Part shown: positions 32,351-44,508 of the stretch, one piece after another
Layout of the letters: every line of letters starts with the position of its first letter
Numbering within the stretch: position 1 is the stretch's first letter
NCBI GenBank assembly: GCA_963573385.1
Contig: CAUYLG010065661.1
Location: 62,001 to 126,000 of the forward strand
DNA from: Cacajao melanocephalus
Taxonomy: Eukaryota; Chordata; Mammalia; Primates; Pitheciidae
Direction of reading: 5' to 3'
Length of the DNA stretch: 64,000 nt
Made by a program: the position numbers and the translations under genes
The notes under the pieces: model-generated
Told to the model about the DNA's origin: nothing
Seen by the model: the letters and a program-made list of their open reading frames with translations, nothing else
Database searches by the model: none

Positions 32351-35300
32351 GGAAACAAAAAATACAGCAAATATTAATGTATCTCTGCCTCTTAAACTCT
32401 AATAAAGTAAAATTGTACCTAATATGAATTATTTAGAATCCCTTTTCAGAAATAAAGCTATTAGTTAATTCACTGCTTTATTGATTCAGCAAGAATTTAA
32501 GAAGGCCTGCCTTACCCTGGGTCCTGGTTTTATATCTTTTCTAAATCAAAAGTTGGAGAAAGGGTGAGACACTGACTCCTTTGCCATCCATTGTACTGAC
32601 GTTACTCCAAATCCTAAGGCACATGCCATTCCACTAGAACTGCTACTGCTGTCGCCTTACTTGAGGGAAGCCAGGTGAGAGCCACATGTACAACACCACA
32701 CATTCTGGTTTCATGGATGAAATATGTTCTATGCAGATCTGTGACACAAGTGGTTTAACTGTGACACAGATAAGTCAGGGTTTGCAGTAGCTGACCCTAC
32801 CAGTCAGTCAGTCAAATTAAAACTGATGTTGAATTGCTTGTTTCATTTTATACAGCCAATCTAATTTTAATAATTGGGAGGCACTCCAAAAGCATTAAAA
32901 TGCCATCACAAAATGGTAAACATTTAGAAGTCTTTTAAGGTTGAAATGAAATGTTTTACTAAAACAAAAAGCTGATGATAATTAATGCTGAGGTAGTAAA
33001 CAATCAGCCTCAAAGACTCCAATCTGTATGGTATGGGATGACAGACTTGTTCTCCTTGGTCAGGTTAAACCCTCAGATGTCCTGCAGATGAGCGATTGTG
33101 TAATTCTAATACTTCAGATATCATTTAAATAAGTATACCAGAAATAGCCAATAAATTTGGGGGAATTAAGAACCTTGACAAGGTCTGGTTTTAAGATGGA
33201 TAATAAACTTATCTCACACAGATTAGCTGTACATTTATTCTTGCATGGATTTGAAATAGAAAATGAACTTTTAAACCCTTGAAAGAAATGACTACAAAAA
33301 TCATGAAGTTACACAGCTCAGTAAGGTCACCTCACTTCACCACATGGCTAGAAGATGTCATGTATCATTGCCCTTAATCACAAACCAGCCTCCATTAGAT
33401 TCTGTGGTTTGCTCATAGGTCAGGCCTGTCATACACCTGACATGGGATTCTTCTCCAGCACAGATGCATTCTATTTTATATTAATAATGAAATAACCCTG
33501 CCTAACAATAATAATGAGCAGATGTTCTAAGGAATTAAATGAACTGCTTACTGGTATACTCAGAACTCAAAGCATTTCGAAGTACAGTTTTTCATTTGCC
33601 CTGTATCTATTTGTTATTTCAAAATACCTCATTCTCCGCAGTAGCACTTTAAAACACATTTATAATGAAATCCTGAGAAGGTAATTCATCAAATTGCAGT
33701 GTGAATTGGAAGAGGTTTTATAGCAGTTTTATTGGAAAGAAGTAGTTCAAAAAACCAAAATGAGTAGTATGTTCCAAAAAAAATCAACTTTCCTGCAAAA
33801 GGAATCTCAAAGCTCTTTAAAAACAATTGACTAAGCAAATGAGAAGGACATTGTTTGATGAGCTATGGCTCATTTCAGGCCCCAGATGGTCAAAATGGCC
33901 CCACTGTGAGAATTGTAGCCTGCTGGTGTGGGCATCAGGGTATAAATAAAATCCATGGATTTCTGAAAGGGCTTGGTTTCTTTCTTATGTTTCATTATTT
34001 ATTTAACAAATGTTCAAATGTAGACTACACATCCCTTGGCCGCAATTTTCCATAGATTAGCTTTTAATTTTCAGCCAGTGGTCTTACCTACTGCTGGTCT
34101 TAATATTGAAAGTAAACAGTGATTCTGATTGCAATGAAATGTTATGGCAATAGTTCATACTGGGATCACTTTCTGCAGATGTTTTCATTTTATTTTCTGT
34201 TTACTCAACCTTGCAGGGAAGCCAATATGAGGAACATACATGATATAATTCAAGATTTTGACTGCAGAAACCATTTGAAAGGGTATCAAATTACATTGAA
34301 GGTTATGTTACATTTATATAGCAAAATTGTATGGCCAATTTATGCAAAATGAAGGGAAATAATTAGCTTGTAGTTTAATGAAGTGGTTGTGTAACAAATG
34401 TTCATGTTTTGTGAAAATAACACTATGACTGTATTTATATATATGGTTACAAGGGAATTTAATGTTAAAGACTAAATCTGCACTTATTTTAAATTCTAGG
34501 GGAACTCAAATTCTACCATTTGCGAATAATCTCGTTTAAGGTATGCATTACTGGCAGGTTTATAAACACTTACAGTTTTCCGATATGGTATTTTTCCACA
34601 CTGTAGTATTTCCACAAAGTTCAAAATACAGTGTCTATAGAAAATATTTGACTCTACCAAAAAGTCTAAAGTCCAAAATATAGTATTCCACAGCATACAA
34701 CACCAATGTACTATAATATAAAAGAAAATAATGCCTTAGTAAGCATATATGGTTTGACTTCATTCACATATTTTGCTCATATTATGGAGGTGCTTTTTAT
34801 GATTTTATGGAAATGAAATCTAAATAGTTTCATGCCATTAAGAAATCATCTTTTGTGTGAAATTTTTATCTAAACCAATAAGCTCTCTAATAAAAAGAAA
34901 CTATATATATGTGTGTGTGTTTGTGTGTGTGTGTGTGAGTGAGAGAGAGAGAAAGAGAGAGAGAATGAATGTGTGTTTGCAGGAACCCACCTAGAAATAC
35001 CGGAAGGAAAATTTTGTTTAAAAATGACACTTAACATATATTCTTTTTAAATATCAGCGCTTCCAAGTGAAAACAAAATCAATACAAATCTATTAATATG
35101 TTGTTCTGGACTGCATTTCAGTATTAGGTGTACAGTTAATATAATTTCTGTGATAATCTCAATTAAAAAATATTTACTTCTACTGGGAGAATACATAAGT
35201 TAAATATTTCTTCTTCCTTCCCTATTGACTGCAAAGGATAACCAATGTGGAGTAAGGGCGATTATAGGTGAAACGCTCTCCTAATCTATTTGAAAAGAGA

Positions 35301-35623
35301 ATATGTGGATGCTGCTTTAAAGTCTTTTAAAACTTGAAACAAAGCAAGAATAAAATATTTTTCTCCTGTGATTAGCTATGAATATTAACATTCACGTGGT
35401 TTTTTTCCTCAAGATCCACAACCAAGAAGATAATAACATACAATTTGTGCTGACTTCTTAAAGATGCTCATTATTAAACATACTATTTAAGCCGATTTAC
35501 AAAGCTGTATTTTCACAAACATGTTAAAAACAATGTAAAAGCAAGACTATTTTCACATTCACTGTTAGGAAACAGCAGCAATAAGCTTTTTCTTGTGTCT
35601 TTTTAGTGAATGATTTTCTTTCC
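32351..35623. other. Repeat-poor non-coding DNA
   Basis: About 3.3 kb without a confident repeat apart from the TG/GA tract at 34911-34964. Frames at 33855-34055, 34119-34352 and 34496-34696 carry no recognisable domain. Confidence 0.5.
34911..34964. repeat. Compound (TG)n(GA)n microsatellite
   Basis: TG units (34911-34938, one TT interruption) pass directly into GA units (34939-34964). Confidence 0.93.
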
Positions 35624-35760
35624 TTTTTTTTTTTTTTTTTGCAGACAGCATTTACATGAATTTTATTCTGGGGTTCAGATAATTTTCTCTTTAATAGGTA
35701 ATTAGTCAAAAGCCATTTGAAACACTGGCAAATGAAAGATGTTCCTAGTAAATCTCTGTT
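35624..35760 (-). pseudogene. Possible retrocopy 3' end (poly-A with polyadenylation signal), gene not identified
   Basis: A run of 17 T (35624-35640) is followed on the plus strand by GCAGACAGCATTTACATGAA and TTTTATTC. On the minus strand this gives AATAAA about 20 bases before a genomic poly-A, as in a polyadenylated cDNA. It matches no Alu or L1 3' end I know. The right-hand limit is arbitrary; I found no target duplication and cannot name a parent gene. A plain T run next to a chance hexamer is the alternative. Confidence 0.35.
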
Positions 35761-37169
35761 TTGAGATTATTAACTGTTTATTTATGAGTATAGATTGCCT
35801 GTGTAATATTTCAGACCTCATTTAGCCCATTTTCTATTTAACAACATCCATCAGTTTTCAAAGTACTACTATAGCATCGTGATTCAATTTACAATTTTAA
35901 ATACTGTTATTTTCACACTTTTTCACCTGAGGCACTCAAAGACAGAGAGAGCTAAATAATTCATCAATTGCCTATGTCCATAATGACACAGTGATTATTC
36001 CAACTCTATTTTTTCCTATTTGATATCATTGTCCACTAGCTCAGCTGTGTACAGAAAAAATGTACATCATATCTTTCTCCATTAGCAAACACTGCACAAA
36101 AAGGGTTACAGTTTATCTTTGTGAAGATTTCTCTTAGGAGCTTTTAAAAAAGTGTGAGCTTAGGCAGAAATTCATATAGCTATGATGTCTGCGTTCATAT
36201 TTGTAGTAAGATTCTTTTTAATGTACCTATTAGTGGGAGCCAAACAGTTTGAATGTTGAAAGGAAGGGGCATGCAATTGATGTATAGTTCAATAGTCAAT
36301 GGAATGCAGAGCTCATTAAATAGAATACATTTTATATAGCATCTTGAGTTGCAGATAGTTCTGAAACCTTGGTGCTTACATATTTCCAACATAACTATGC
36401 TAGTTAAAAATAAAGAATTAAGTCTAAATGTGCAAAATCTTTACTCTCCTTCATGTAACTCACCACTCATTAAAATGTAGGCAAACTGAAACTTTGAATT
36501 CAGCCTCAACATAATATGATGTTATTTAAGGGAGAAATTTGACTGATTTACAGTAGTTACAAATTATAGTCATTTTTAATGAGTGCAAATTTTCTTCTAA
36601 AATATGTGACATTACTGCAGATTCTGTGGTGCCAACATTTCTACTCAAGCACGAAGGAAAGGGGTTGTTCAAAGTTGGCCCTAGGGGGAGTAAATTGGGT
36701 TCTTGCCTAGGGCATATATTTTGGAGAAGGCATGGAATTCAAGCACTTACTACAGGTATTGCTGTCCGTTTCATCTAATCACCTGCGGCTATCTTTGCAG
36801 AGCTTCCAGGAGGCTGCAAGACTTCATGCTTAGAAGCTGCATCAAGACATCCCGACATGAGCTGGATACAGGGCGCCTCAGGGCAGCCTTGAAGTGGAGT
36901 GAAGGTTATTGTGGCTAAATGAATAAAACTAGACAGAAAAACTGTCGGCAGCTTATAAGGAGCAAGGTGATTCTTGGTGGTTTCAGGCATTAAACTTTCA
37001 GGGGAAGTGGTTGCATAGACATAGGATTAGATGTCTATCAAATCTAAGCTGACTTTTTCTCCCACAATTGCTTTATTTATTTTTGCACTTAACAGTGTGG
37101 CAATGTTAATCTATGAACTAATTTATTACTTATTACATATTCATGGATGTTACGTAACTTCTGAAACAG
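35761..37169. other. Unassigned non-coding DNA
   Basis: A faint MIR-like order at 35925-36020 is too weak to claim. From about 36640 to 36990 the composition becomes more balanced, possibly the left part of the element suggested at 37170-37490. Overlapping 71-codon frames on both strands (36703-36990) have no domain. Confidence 0.45.
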
Positions 37170-37490
37170 GAAATTTCCCCTGACCCCTTCGCGGGTGGGA
37201 ATTGGATTATAAGTGCTGGAGCTAGCTGGCTGCTTTGGCCCTGGCAGAGGCAAACTCCATTCACTTGATCCCTCTGTGCTCAACCCCTGACAAGATGGAG
37301 TATGCAGGTCAGCAGGTGCAGGAGCTGGGGAGAGAGCTTTCGGGTGCTGGCAGGAATGACCTCCATAGTGACCTCGTGGTAGCATCCATGGGGGTGCCCA
37401 TGACCCCTGAAGTCCCAGAGTACATGTGTTACAGTGCTGTTCTAGCGCTGCCATGTCCGTGGATGGCTTAAGTGTTAACAGCTCAGTGGG
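37170..37490. mobile_element. GC-richer insert, possibly an old ERV LTR; family unknown
   Basis: This is the most GC-rich stretch in the window, starting CCTGACCCCTTCGCGGGTGG. Words such as GGAGCTAGCTGGCTGC and GCTGGGGAGAGAGC recall ERV1-type LTRs, but I could not place a family or find both ends. Frames of 121 (minus) and 78 (plus) codons overlap here and neither resembles a known protein. It could be another kind of old insert. Confidence 0.3.
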
Positions 37491-37696
37491 CTCTCAGTAG
37501 GCAGGTGATACATGTCATTTTTAAGTGGTTATTTTAATGAAAACATGCATTCAATTGGGAATTACTATGTAAGTTTATGTTACTTTTAGAAATTAAACAA
37601 ACACAATAAATAAAACAACTTACTATAATAAAACCACTCTGCGATAGGTATCATAGGGAAATAACTAATACTCAAAATGCAAAGAAAACTTTTTGA

Positions 37697-37890
37697 TTTT
37701 TTTTTTTTGAGATGGAGTCTTGCTTTTGTTGCCCAGGCAGGAGTCTAGTGGCATGATCTTGGCTTACTGCAACTTTTGCCTCCCGGGTTCAAGCAATTCT
37801 CCAGCCTTGGCCTCCAGAGTAGTTGGGATTAGAGGCGCCCGTCACCATGCCCACCTAATTTTTGTATATTTAGCAGAGACAGGTTTTGCA
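37697..37890 (-). mobile_element. Alu, antisense, 5'-truncated
   Basis: Poly-T, then TTTGAGATGGAGTCTTGC through to TGTATATTTAGCAGAGACAGG, where it stops. On the minus strand the right arm and tail are kept and most of the left arm is missing. Confidence 0.9.
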
Positions 37891-37940
37891 TCTGACTTTT
37901 AGTCCTTTAGTACCAATTTAATAGGTTCAAGGTAACACTA

Positions 37941-37967
37941 ACACACACACACACACACACACACACA
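37941..37967. repeat. (CA)n microsatellite
   Basis: About 13 uninterrupted AC units. Confidence 0.95.
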
Positions 37968-38564
37968 ATATGGTGACTTAGTTTTTATCCAATAGCTCAG
38001 GGACCAGCTTTTGTAAACTTGGAGAAGGAAACTCTGTGGTTTTACGAAGAGTTAAAGGGCTTGTAAAGCTGTCTTAAAAGGAACTTTGAAACTAACCATT
38101 CACATACCGAAGAAATGCACAGAATTTTCTAAAATAGCTGTAGAAGTGTATTAGAGATGACAGTTGTGCAGGCTTCCAGCTTGAGGAAAGCACTTCTCCC
38201 TGGAGCTAAACATACAGTTTTGTTGCTTTTGGGAAAAAAAATGGGAAACAGGGATAAAAGACGTGCTACTGTACCTGATTTACACTGACTGAGCTGTTTT
38301 AGGGCTCAGTGGAAAGTTAAACTTACTAACCTGTTCCCCACCCCCGACCGCCAACCTATTTATTTCTATTTCTTAGGTAAATTAGAAGTATGGAGTCATT
38401 TATTCTTTGTTCTCTCTACCACCTAATTACTCTAATAATTTCTATGGTCTAATAGTAGGAAAAGGTATTAATTAGACCAGATAAAACAACCAGTTTCAGA
38501 GGTTATCATTTTTTTTTTTTTTGACATGAGGAAAGAGGTTGGTAAAGCATTGAAAATACAAATG

Positions 38565-38705
38565 TTTGGCATCAAGACCCATCTCACATGCAAGGATACA
38601 CAAAGACTCAAAACAGAGGGATGGAGGAAGACATAACATCCAAATGGAGAGCAAAAAAGAAAAAAAAACAGAAGCTGCGATTTTCGTCTCTGATACTCTA
38701 TTTTT
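38565..38705 (+). mobile_element. L1 ORF2 fragment (endonuclease region)
   Basis: Plus-strand words in L1 ORF2 order: AGACCCATCTCACATGCAAG, AGACTCAAAACAGAGGGATGG, CAAATGGAGAGCAAAAAAG, GTCTCTGATACTC. It lies downstream of a 14-T run (38509-38522) whose relation to it is unclear. Confidence 0.75.
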
Positions 38706-38731
38706 CTTTTATTGAAGAACATTTTATTCTC

Positions 38732-38738
<7 letters not shown>

Positions 38739-38772
<34 letters not shown>
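38739..38772. repeat. (CA)n microsatellite
   Basis: About 16 CA units with one CG interruption. Confidence 0.95.
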
Positions 38773-39059
38773 ATGTTTTTTTAAATAGTCAAAGCTGTAA
38801 GATTATCTGCTTTTCTCTTCTTGGGGATCTCCTCCTGGAAACTCACATTTCCCTTTCTCATCCAGATTGTTTGTACTGGCTTCCTGACCATCTACTATTT
38901 TGAGGATTACTTTTGCACCTTTTCTCTGTTGGATCCTCTGATTCTTGGATTGCTGTCTTCATTTTCTTAGTTTACTCCCTAGTTTTGGTGCAATACTTAG
39001 TTCAGTATATTTCTGATAAAAGATATATAAAAAGTAAATTAAAAAAAAAGATTTTGCAT

Positions 39060-39760
39060 GTTTGAAGCCATCTTAATTCCAACTTTACACGTGCCTGATA
39101 TTTGGGGTAGGTATAGGATTCTAAATTATGTTCTCTCAGAATTTCGAAGGCTATGCTTTATGATTATGTAATTTTTAATGTTGCTGTTGAAAAGTCCAAT
39201 GCTGTCTATTTGTGCTGTTTCTCTGGATGCTTTTAAATTCTCTTACTATTGGGATGTTTGAAAATTTCTAGTGATTTATTTTGCTTTGAGTCTTTTTCAA
39301 ATAATTGTGTTGAGCATTTAGGAGATCCTTTTAGTTTGTAGACGCATTTCCTTCAGTGTTAAAATATGCTCATAATATGCCTTCAATATGTTTTTTACTT
39401 TCTTGTGTTTTTTACTTTACTTATCACTGGCTGTACTGCATTAAACTTTTCTTGTCTCCTATTTTTTTATTCTTTGATATTTTATACTTCTACGAAATTT
39501 TCTAATTTTTATCTTCTATTAGTTTTTTTTTTTTTCTTTATTTCTCAGTTTCCTGTTCCATGAGGTTTTTCATAGTTTCTAATCATGTTTCTAGTGTTCT
39601 GCTTTGGTTTTGTGAATTGGTACATGTGTCATCTTTCTGAATAGATTAACTCTAAATTTATTTGGATAAGTATGTACTTCCTGCTCCTATATTGTTTCTG
39701 TTTTTCCTGAGTTTTGTCTTTGTATTTTGTTGTGATTTATAGTGGTGGAAGTTTTTAAAA
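39060..39760 (-). mobile_element. Very old L1/HAL1-like fragment, antisense (ORF1 region)
   Basis: The plus strand carries the typical antisense text of the 5' half of old L1 or HAL1 elements: GATTCTAAATTATGTTCTCTC, a TTGCTGTTGAAAAGTCC block, TGTTTCTCTGGATGCTTTTAAA, TTTTACTTTACTTATCACTGG. Identity is low and there is no open frame. The fragment may extend a few hundred bases to the right, on both sides of the MADE1. Confidence 0.55.
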
Positions 39761-40009
39761 ATTACTCAAAATTCTTTGGTAGTTCATTTTTATTTGAGAA
39801 TGAGCAATTAAGAATTATTTGGAGCTTTGTGTGCATGGCCAGCCTTTTTTTGCAGATCACCTTTACAATAGAGTGTTTTTTCCAGTGAAAGACCGTTAAA
39901 TGTTGGTTTATATACATCTTTTCTCTAATGTGGTTTAGGATTCTCAGGAAAAGAGAGTTTTTAATCTCTTGCCTTGAGGTCATAAATATGTCTACTGGAT
40001 TTTCAACTA

Positions 40010-40089
40010 TTAGGCTGATGCAAAAGTAATTGTGGCTTTTACCATTAAAAGTAATGGAAAAAAATGCAATTACTTTTGCACCAATGAAA
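40010..40089. mobile_element. MADE1 miniature mariner element (miR-548-type hairpin)
   Basis: An 80-bp near-palindrome between two TA dinucleotides (40008-40009 and 40090-40091). The left half starts TTAGGCTGATGCAAAAGTAA and the right half ends ATTACTTTTGCACCAATG. These are the Hsmar1-derived MADE1 termini, and the length matches the consensus. MADE1 copies are the source of the primate miR-548 family: the RNA would fold into one long hairpin whose 5' arm carries AAAAGTAATTGTGGCTTTT, with the family seed AAAGTAA. Whether this copy is transcribed or processed cannot be told from sequence. The 136-codon minus-strand frame across it is spurious. Confidence 0.95.
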
Positions 40090-41307
40090 TAATTCACTAT
40101 TTTTAACCCATCACAGCATTTGTTCTCTTTTCTGTGTATGATGTTCTCAATTCCAGCATTTTCCTCATTCAATCTTTATAGAGAATGATTTTTTCCACCC
40201 CTTTCAAGAATAGAGAAAAGATGTTAGTCAGACTGAGCTAGGAGGGAGGACCTGGTGCCCTAACTGCTCTCTCTCTAGATTTTTGCTTTACTGCCAACGT
40301 TTTACTGCTGACTTCTGTGGCACCTGCTACTTCCAATTATGGGGAGTTCCAGAACAAATGGGCTTGCTTCTTATTGACTTATTCCTTCATCTTCCTTTAC
40401 TCTGTACATTTGGTTTTCACTTTTAATCTTTCATCCTTTATGTTTTGTGTTTTACATTATATATATCTACTAATTTATTGAGGAGGAAGCTGATGCCTTC
40501 CATTTTAGTTTTAAATGTATTTTTTGGTTTTGATTTGCATTTTTAATATCTAAGAGTAAAGTACAGCATTAACCATTTATCTTAAAGCTGAAATTCCATT
40601 TTAGACATATTTAATGCTCTAACAAAATTTCTCAATAAGTAATGTAATTTAGTTTTCTAGTCAAATCTGATTTGAGTAGATAATTTAAGGTTTCTAAGTT
40701 TATGGAAGTAAAACAATAATTTAGTTGCTTTTTAATGTTGGAACATAAATTTTTAATGACATGATTTATTTTAAACATCTGGTTAAGAATTAAAGCGATT
40801 ACTGAGACAAATTTAGGCATCACATAGGCAAAACCTATGCATTTTGAGATGAGGATTCTCAGTGTAGTTTTATTAAGCTTACACTTTTTATATTACGTGA
40901 GCAAGATCAATGATCATAAGAATCTTAATACTGTGTGTTTTTCCCACTTTACAGCCTGATGTTTTGCTTGTACTTTACAATGACATAAAGGTTACAGATA
41001 AGTGAGTGAAAAAGTAGAGGCCAGATACATGAAAGAAACCAAGGCAATGAGAGAAAAAGCATTAATACTTTCTAGAGTCAGAGGTGCACATCGAGAGAGA
41101 GAAATACAGGAGTACTCCGGGACTTGCTGGTAACAGTCTAGCCATTATCTAATACGTTTTTCAAATTTCTGTTTACTTTATCCCACTATCTATATTTTAA
41201 ATGATTGAATTACTTTGTTTTGTGTGATTGTTAAATCTGACTTAAAGACCAAATAACATTATAAACCATTTACATAGTATTTTAATTTTTATTAATTTCT
41301 TGAGTGC
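40090..41307. other. Unassigned non-coding DNA
   Basis: T-rich sequence that may include more diverged antisense L1/HAL1 up to about 40480. Nothing else is recognised. Confidence 0.45.
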
Positions 41308-41396
41308 ATTGTGAACTGCTTTGGTATCCCAGCATACAGCAAAGGGCCTGTACATAGTAGCTGCTTCATAAGTCCTTGACTGAATTAAACATTGTG
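41308..41396 (+). mobile_element. L2 3' end (or the related MIR 3' end)
   Basis: Follows the L2 terminus: TGCTTTGGTATCCCAGCATAC, AGGGCCTGTACATAGTAGCTGC, TTCATAAGTCCTTGACTGAAT. Confidence 0.75.
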
Positions 41397-41794
41397 ATTA
41401 ACTAGGCCCACAGCAAATTCTGAATAATCTTAATGTATAAGTTCACTGTTTTTCCTGTCATTTCTGGAAACATTTGCATTGTTTTGATTTCTTTATTTGA
41501 ATGTAAAGCCTTGACAGAAAGAAAATTTCTTACACGTTGGCAACATTTTTTTTTATTCTGGTTTCTCTTTCAGCACTTATTACAGCATCTTATACATTAA
41601 AAAATTCAATACGTATCTGTTGATTGCATAAACTGCAAAGAGACACACAAGTTGAAATCAATAGGGTAAGAGAAATACTTACAATGAAATGGAAAGAGAT
41701 AAAAGTATGTCTGTTTTCTCAGAAAACCATCCTAGAACATAGAAATTGTAAATTAACAATATTTAATACCTTTATAATTTAGAAAACATTTGTG

Positions 41795-41895
41795 AGACGT
41801 CAGTGGCTTTGTGTAGCAAGTATTATTATCCACATAATGTGAATGAAGAAACATAGGGAGGTTAATAAGCTTGTTCACAAAACACCTCACCACTA
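41795..41895 (+). mobile_element. MIR SINE fragment
   Basis: AGTATTATTATCCACATAATG, then GAATGAAGAAACATAGGGAGGTTAATAAGC, the diverged MIR core with its TATTATTATCCCCATTTTACAG-like block. Confidence 0.7.
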
Positions 41896-44030
41896 AAAGA
41901 CAACTTTGTTATTAGTATTTTTTATTAATTAATATTATTATTACCATTATCCTTATATTATTTGGCAGTGATTGTGTGAGTGGAAATGGCTGCCAGATGT
42001 TTATATTTTCACAAGTGCAGTTACATAAGGGAATATCATATCAAGATACTTGTTCTGTACACTTGATGGATGCAACTGGCCTAGTCCTCTTTTTCTAGTT
42101 TTAAACAATACAATTAATTTCAGACTCTGGGGGAGAGGGACTCTGGGAAAGAAAGTAGTTCTATTTGGAGCAATTCCTTTTAGCATTACGCACAATACAA
42201 AAGTCATAATAAAACGTGTTGATACAGACCTCAGAAATAGATATTTGCTAACTTCAAAAAATAAATAATGGAATAAACAATATTTAATTACTGTAAGAAA
42301 GCAATTATTATTAATGTTGAAGGAGTATAAATTAAATGAAATTTCACTTTTAAAACAAATGAATCTAGAATAATCATGTATAAAAATAGATTTCACATAT
42401 TCAATTGAAGTTTCAGTGTCAAGGAGGGACCTAGTAATGAGTTCCTATGGTAAAAAATATCATAGAGGAAATCATCTTATAATTTATCTGATAATGAATA
42501 TGTTTTCTGTTGTCATATTCACGTAAAGTAATTATACTCCCAATATATCTTTCTTATTTTTTATTCCAAGCACAGGAAGAATAGGAGGTTTCATATGTAT
42601 GGTTCTTCCTAAGATTTTGATTGAGAATTTTATTCAACATTTGGGACATTAGTTTTAAAGGTCATTGATTTAGATGAAAACATAATACCATTTAAGTTTA
42701 CTTATGGCCTAATATTTCTTGAGAAGATGTTTGCTTTGTCCTATTTTTAAAATTCTATGTAAAATACCTTAAAAACTGATGTGGGGATAGAAAATTAGTA
42801 TATATTGTATTCATATTCTCATTTCTAGATCCTGACAGATTAGATTTAAAATAATGAAACAAGCCAAATGAGCAGCAGTGTGACTGGTATCACTTCTTCC
42901 TATAATCAGTGTCACTAAGAAATATTTATTGGCATGAATCCTCTTTTTCTTACATGATGCCAATATGATATTATGTTTACTTTTAATAAATGCCATAATT
43001 TGTAAATTCCAAGTTACAATTCAAGCAGGCTTTATATTTTTTAGCATAATTATTATGGTAATTTTAATTATATATTAAACACTAAATATATGTGAAGTTC
43101 TCTACCGAGATATTTATATGCATATTACCTCATTTCGTACAGGCAATGACCCTATTACCTTTATCATCCAGGTAAGAACAGAAATGGGCTTAGATGGGTT
43201 ACGTATGGTCCAAAGTCAAATACAGGCAGTATGATTTGAGATACTACATTCTCAACTGTCTTCAGAGATGGCTGTATTTTAACGTTAAAAAATAAGATAA
43301 AAAATTAGAGTAGACACTGAGGTATATTTCAGAATAACATGTAATCACAAAATATTTTTTAGAAGTGTAATAGGGCACAATGAAATCTTATAAGGTGGTA
43401 CCTTGTGCTTTTATTAAATATAAAAAATATTTTTATCTTAACCTAAACAATAGCTATAGCAGAGTGGATTTAAGAATGTTAGAAAATAGAATCTTCTGCA
43501 GGACTTCTATAACTTACAATCACATATTTAAAATGTAAGTTGAATTATGCGTATAGCATCTTATTTACAATATATTATTTATGAGGATTAAGAGCAGAGA
43601 TCTCTATAGATATTTATGTATATAATTTTTCTTGGAAATTATATTTTTTTCTTAAATGATAAGCAATTTGGAGAATGTTATTTTTAAATTACTTTAAAAA
43701 TTGTTTTTAAGGATTTGTTAGCATGGACTGCAGTACCACAAAATTAAAATAGAATGAACTAAAGAGAAGTATGGAAATATTTCTTTCACAAACTTGAGTA
43801 GATATAAATTCATTTCGAATATAATTTCTATATTTAAATATAAAATAGTTATAAATGACTTGAAGTTAATGGATGATGTATGTTCACATTTACTATTTCA
43901 TGAAAAATTAGAGTGACTCTGAGGTCAAACTTTCTATATGTATAATAGTTTAATTAAACAGATATTCATTGGAACATGAAATGTAGTATTTTCTAAAATT
44001 AATAAATGTTAAAGTTAAAATTCATAGATA

Positions 44031-44034
<4 letters not shown>
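41896..44034. other. AT-rich non-coding DNA with one MIR
   Basis: Apart from the MIR at 43085-43255, nothing is recognised. The 131-codon minus-strand frame (42001-42396) is AT-driven, rich in F/I/L/K, and has no domain. Confidence 0.5.
43085..43255 (+). mobile_element. MIR SINE
   Basis: TATATGCATATTACCTCATTTCG, then GACCCTATTACCTTTATCATCC, then GTAAGAACAGAAATGGGCTTAG, keeping MIR order at low identity. Confidence 0.6.
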
Positions 44035-44063
<29 letters not shown>

Positions 44064-44064
44064 C

Positions 44065-44097
<33 letters not shown>

Positions 44098-44116
44098 AAG
44101 AGAGAGAGAGAAAGAG
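44035..44116. repeat. Long compound (TG)n(GA)n microsatellite
   Basis: TG units 44035-44082 with one TC interruption, then GA units 44083-44116 with AA interruptions. Same arrangement as the tract at 34911-34964. Confidence 0.97.
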
Positions 44117-44224
44117 ATTTTAGTTCATGATTTTCTTAGCCTAACTAGCTTTTGGCTAAAAAGTATTTATATTAATATTTCACTAATGCTTATCACTGAC
44201 TTATCTTTTATGCAGTTTTCTTTT

Positions 44225-44508
44225 GGAAGCAGAGTTTCACTATATCACTCATACTGAAGTTCAGGCATGCGAACACAGCTTATTACAGCCTCAACTTCCC
44301 AGGTCTAAGCAATCCTCCCACCTTAGCCTCCAGAGCAGTTGGGACCACAGGCACATGCCACCACTCCCGGCTATTTGTTTTTTTTTGTAGAGACAGGATC
44401 TCCCTATGTTGCCTAGGCTTGTCTCTAACTGTTGGGCTCAAGCGAACCTCCTGCTTGGCCTCCCAAAGTGTTGGGATTATAGGCATGAGCCCACTGCACT
44501 CAGCCTTA
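44225..44508 (-). mobile_element. Alu (AluJ-like), antisense, both arms
   Basis: Antisense Alu from GCAGAGTTTCACTATATCAC to CCAAAGTGTTGGGATTATAG and CACTCAGCC, with many changes from consensus and words such as CTCAAGCGAACCTCCTGC that fit the old J type. The 67-codon minus-strand frame is a sense-Alu read. Confidence 0.92.

Noticed and set aside
37089..37454. 121-codon minus-strand frame with proline-rich text
   Set aside because: It overlaps another frame on the plus strand, lies in a probable old repeat, and resembles no protein I know.
39762..40172. 136-codon minus-strand open frame, the longest in the window
   Set aside because: It reads straight through the non-coding MADE1 palindrome and flanking AT-rich sequence, has no domain, and its length is within chance expectation for 64 kb.
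42001..42396. 131-codon minus-strand open frame
   Set aside because: Composition is driven by AT-rich DNA (F, I, L, K, N), with no motif and no splice or promoter context.
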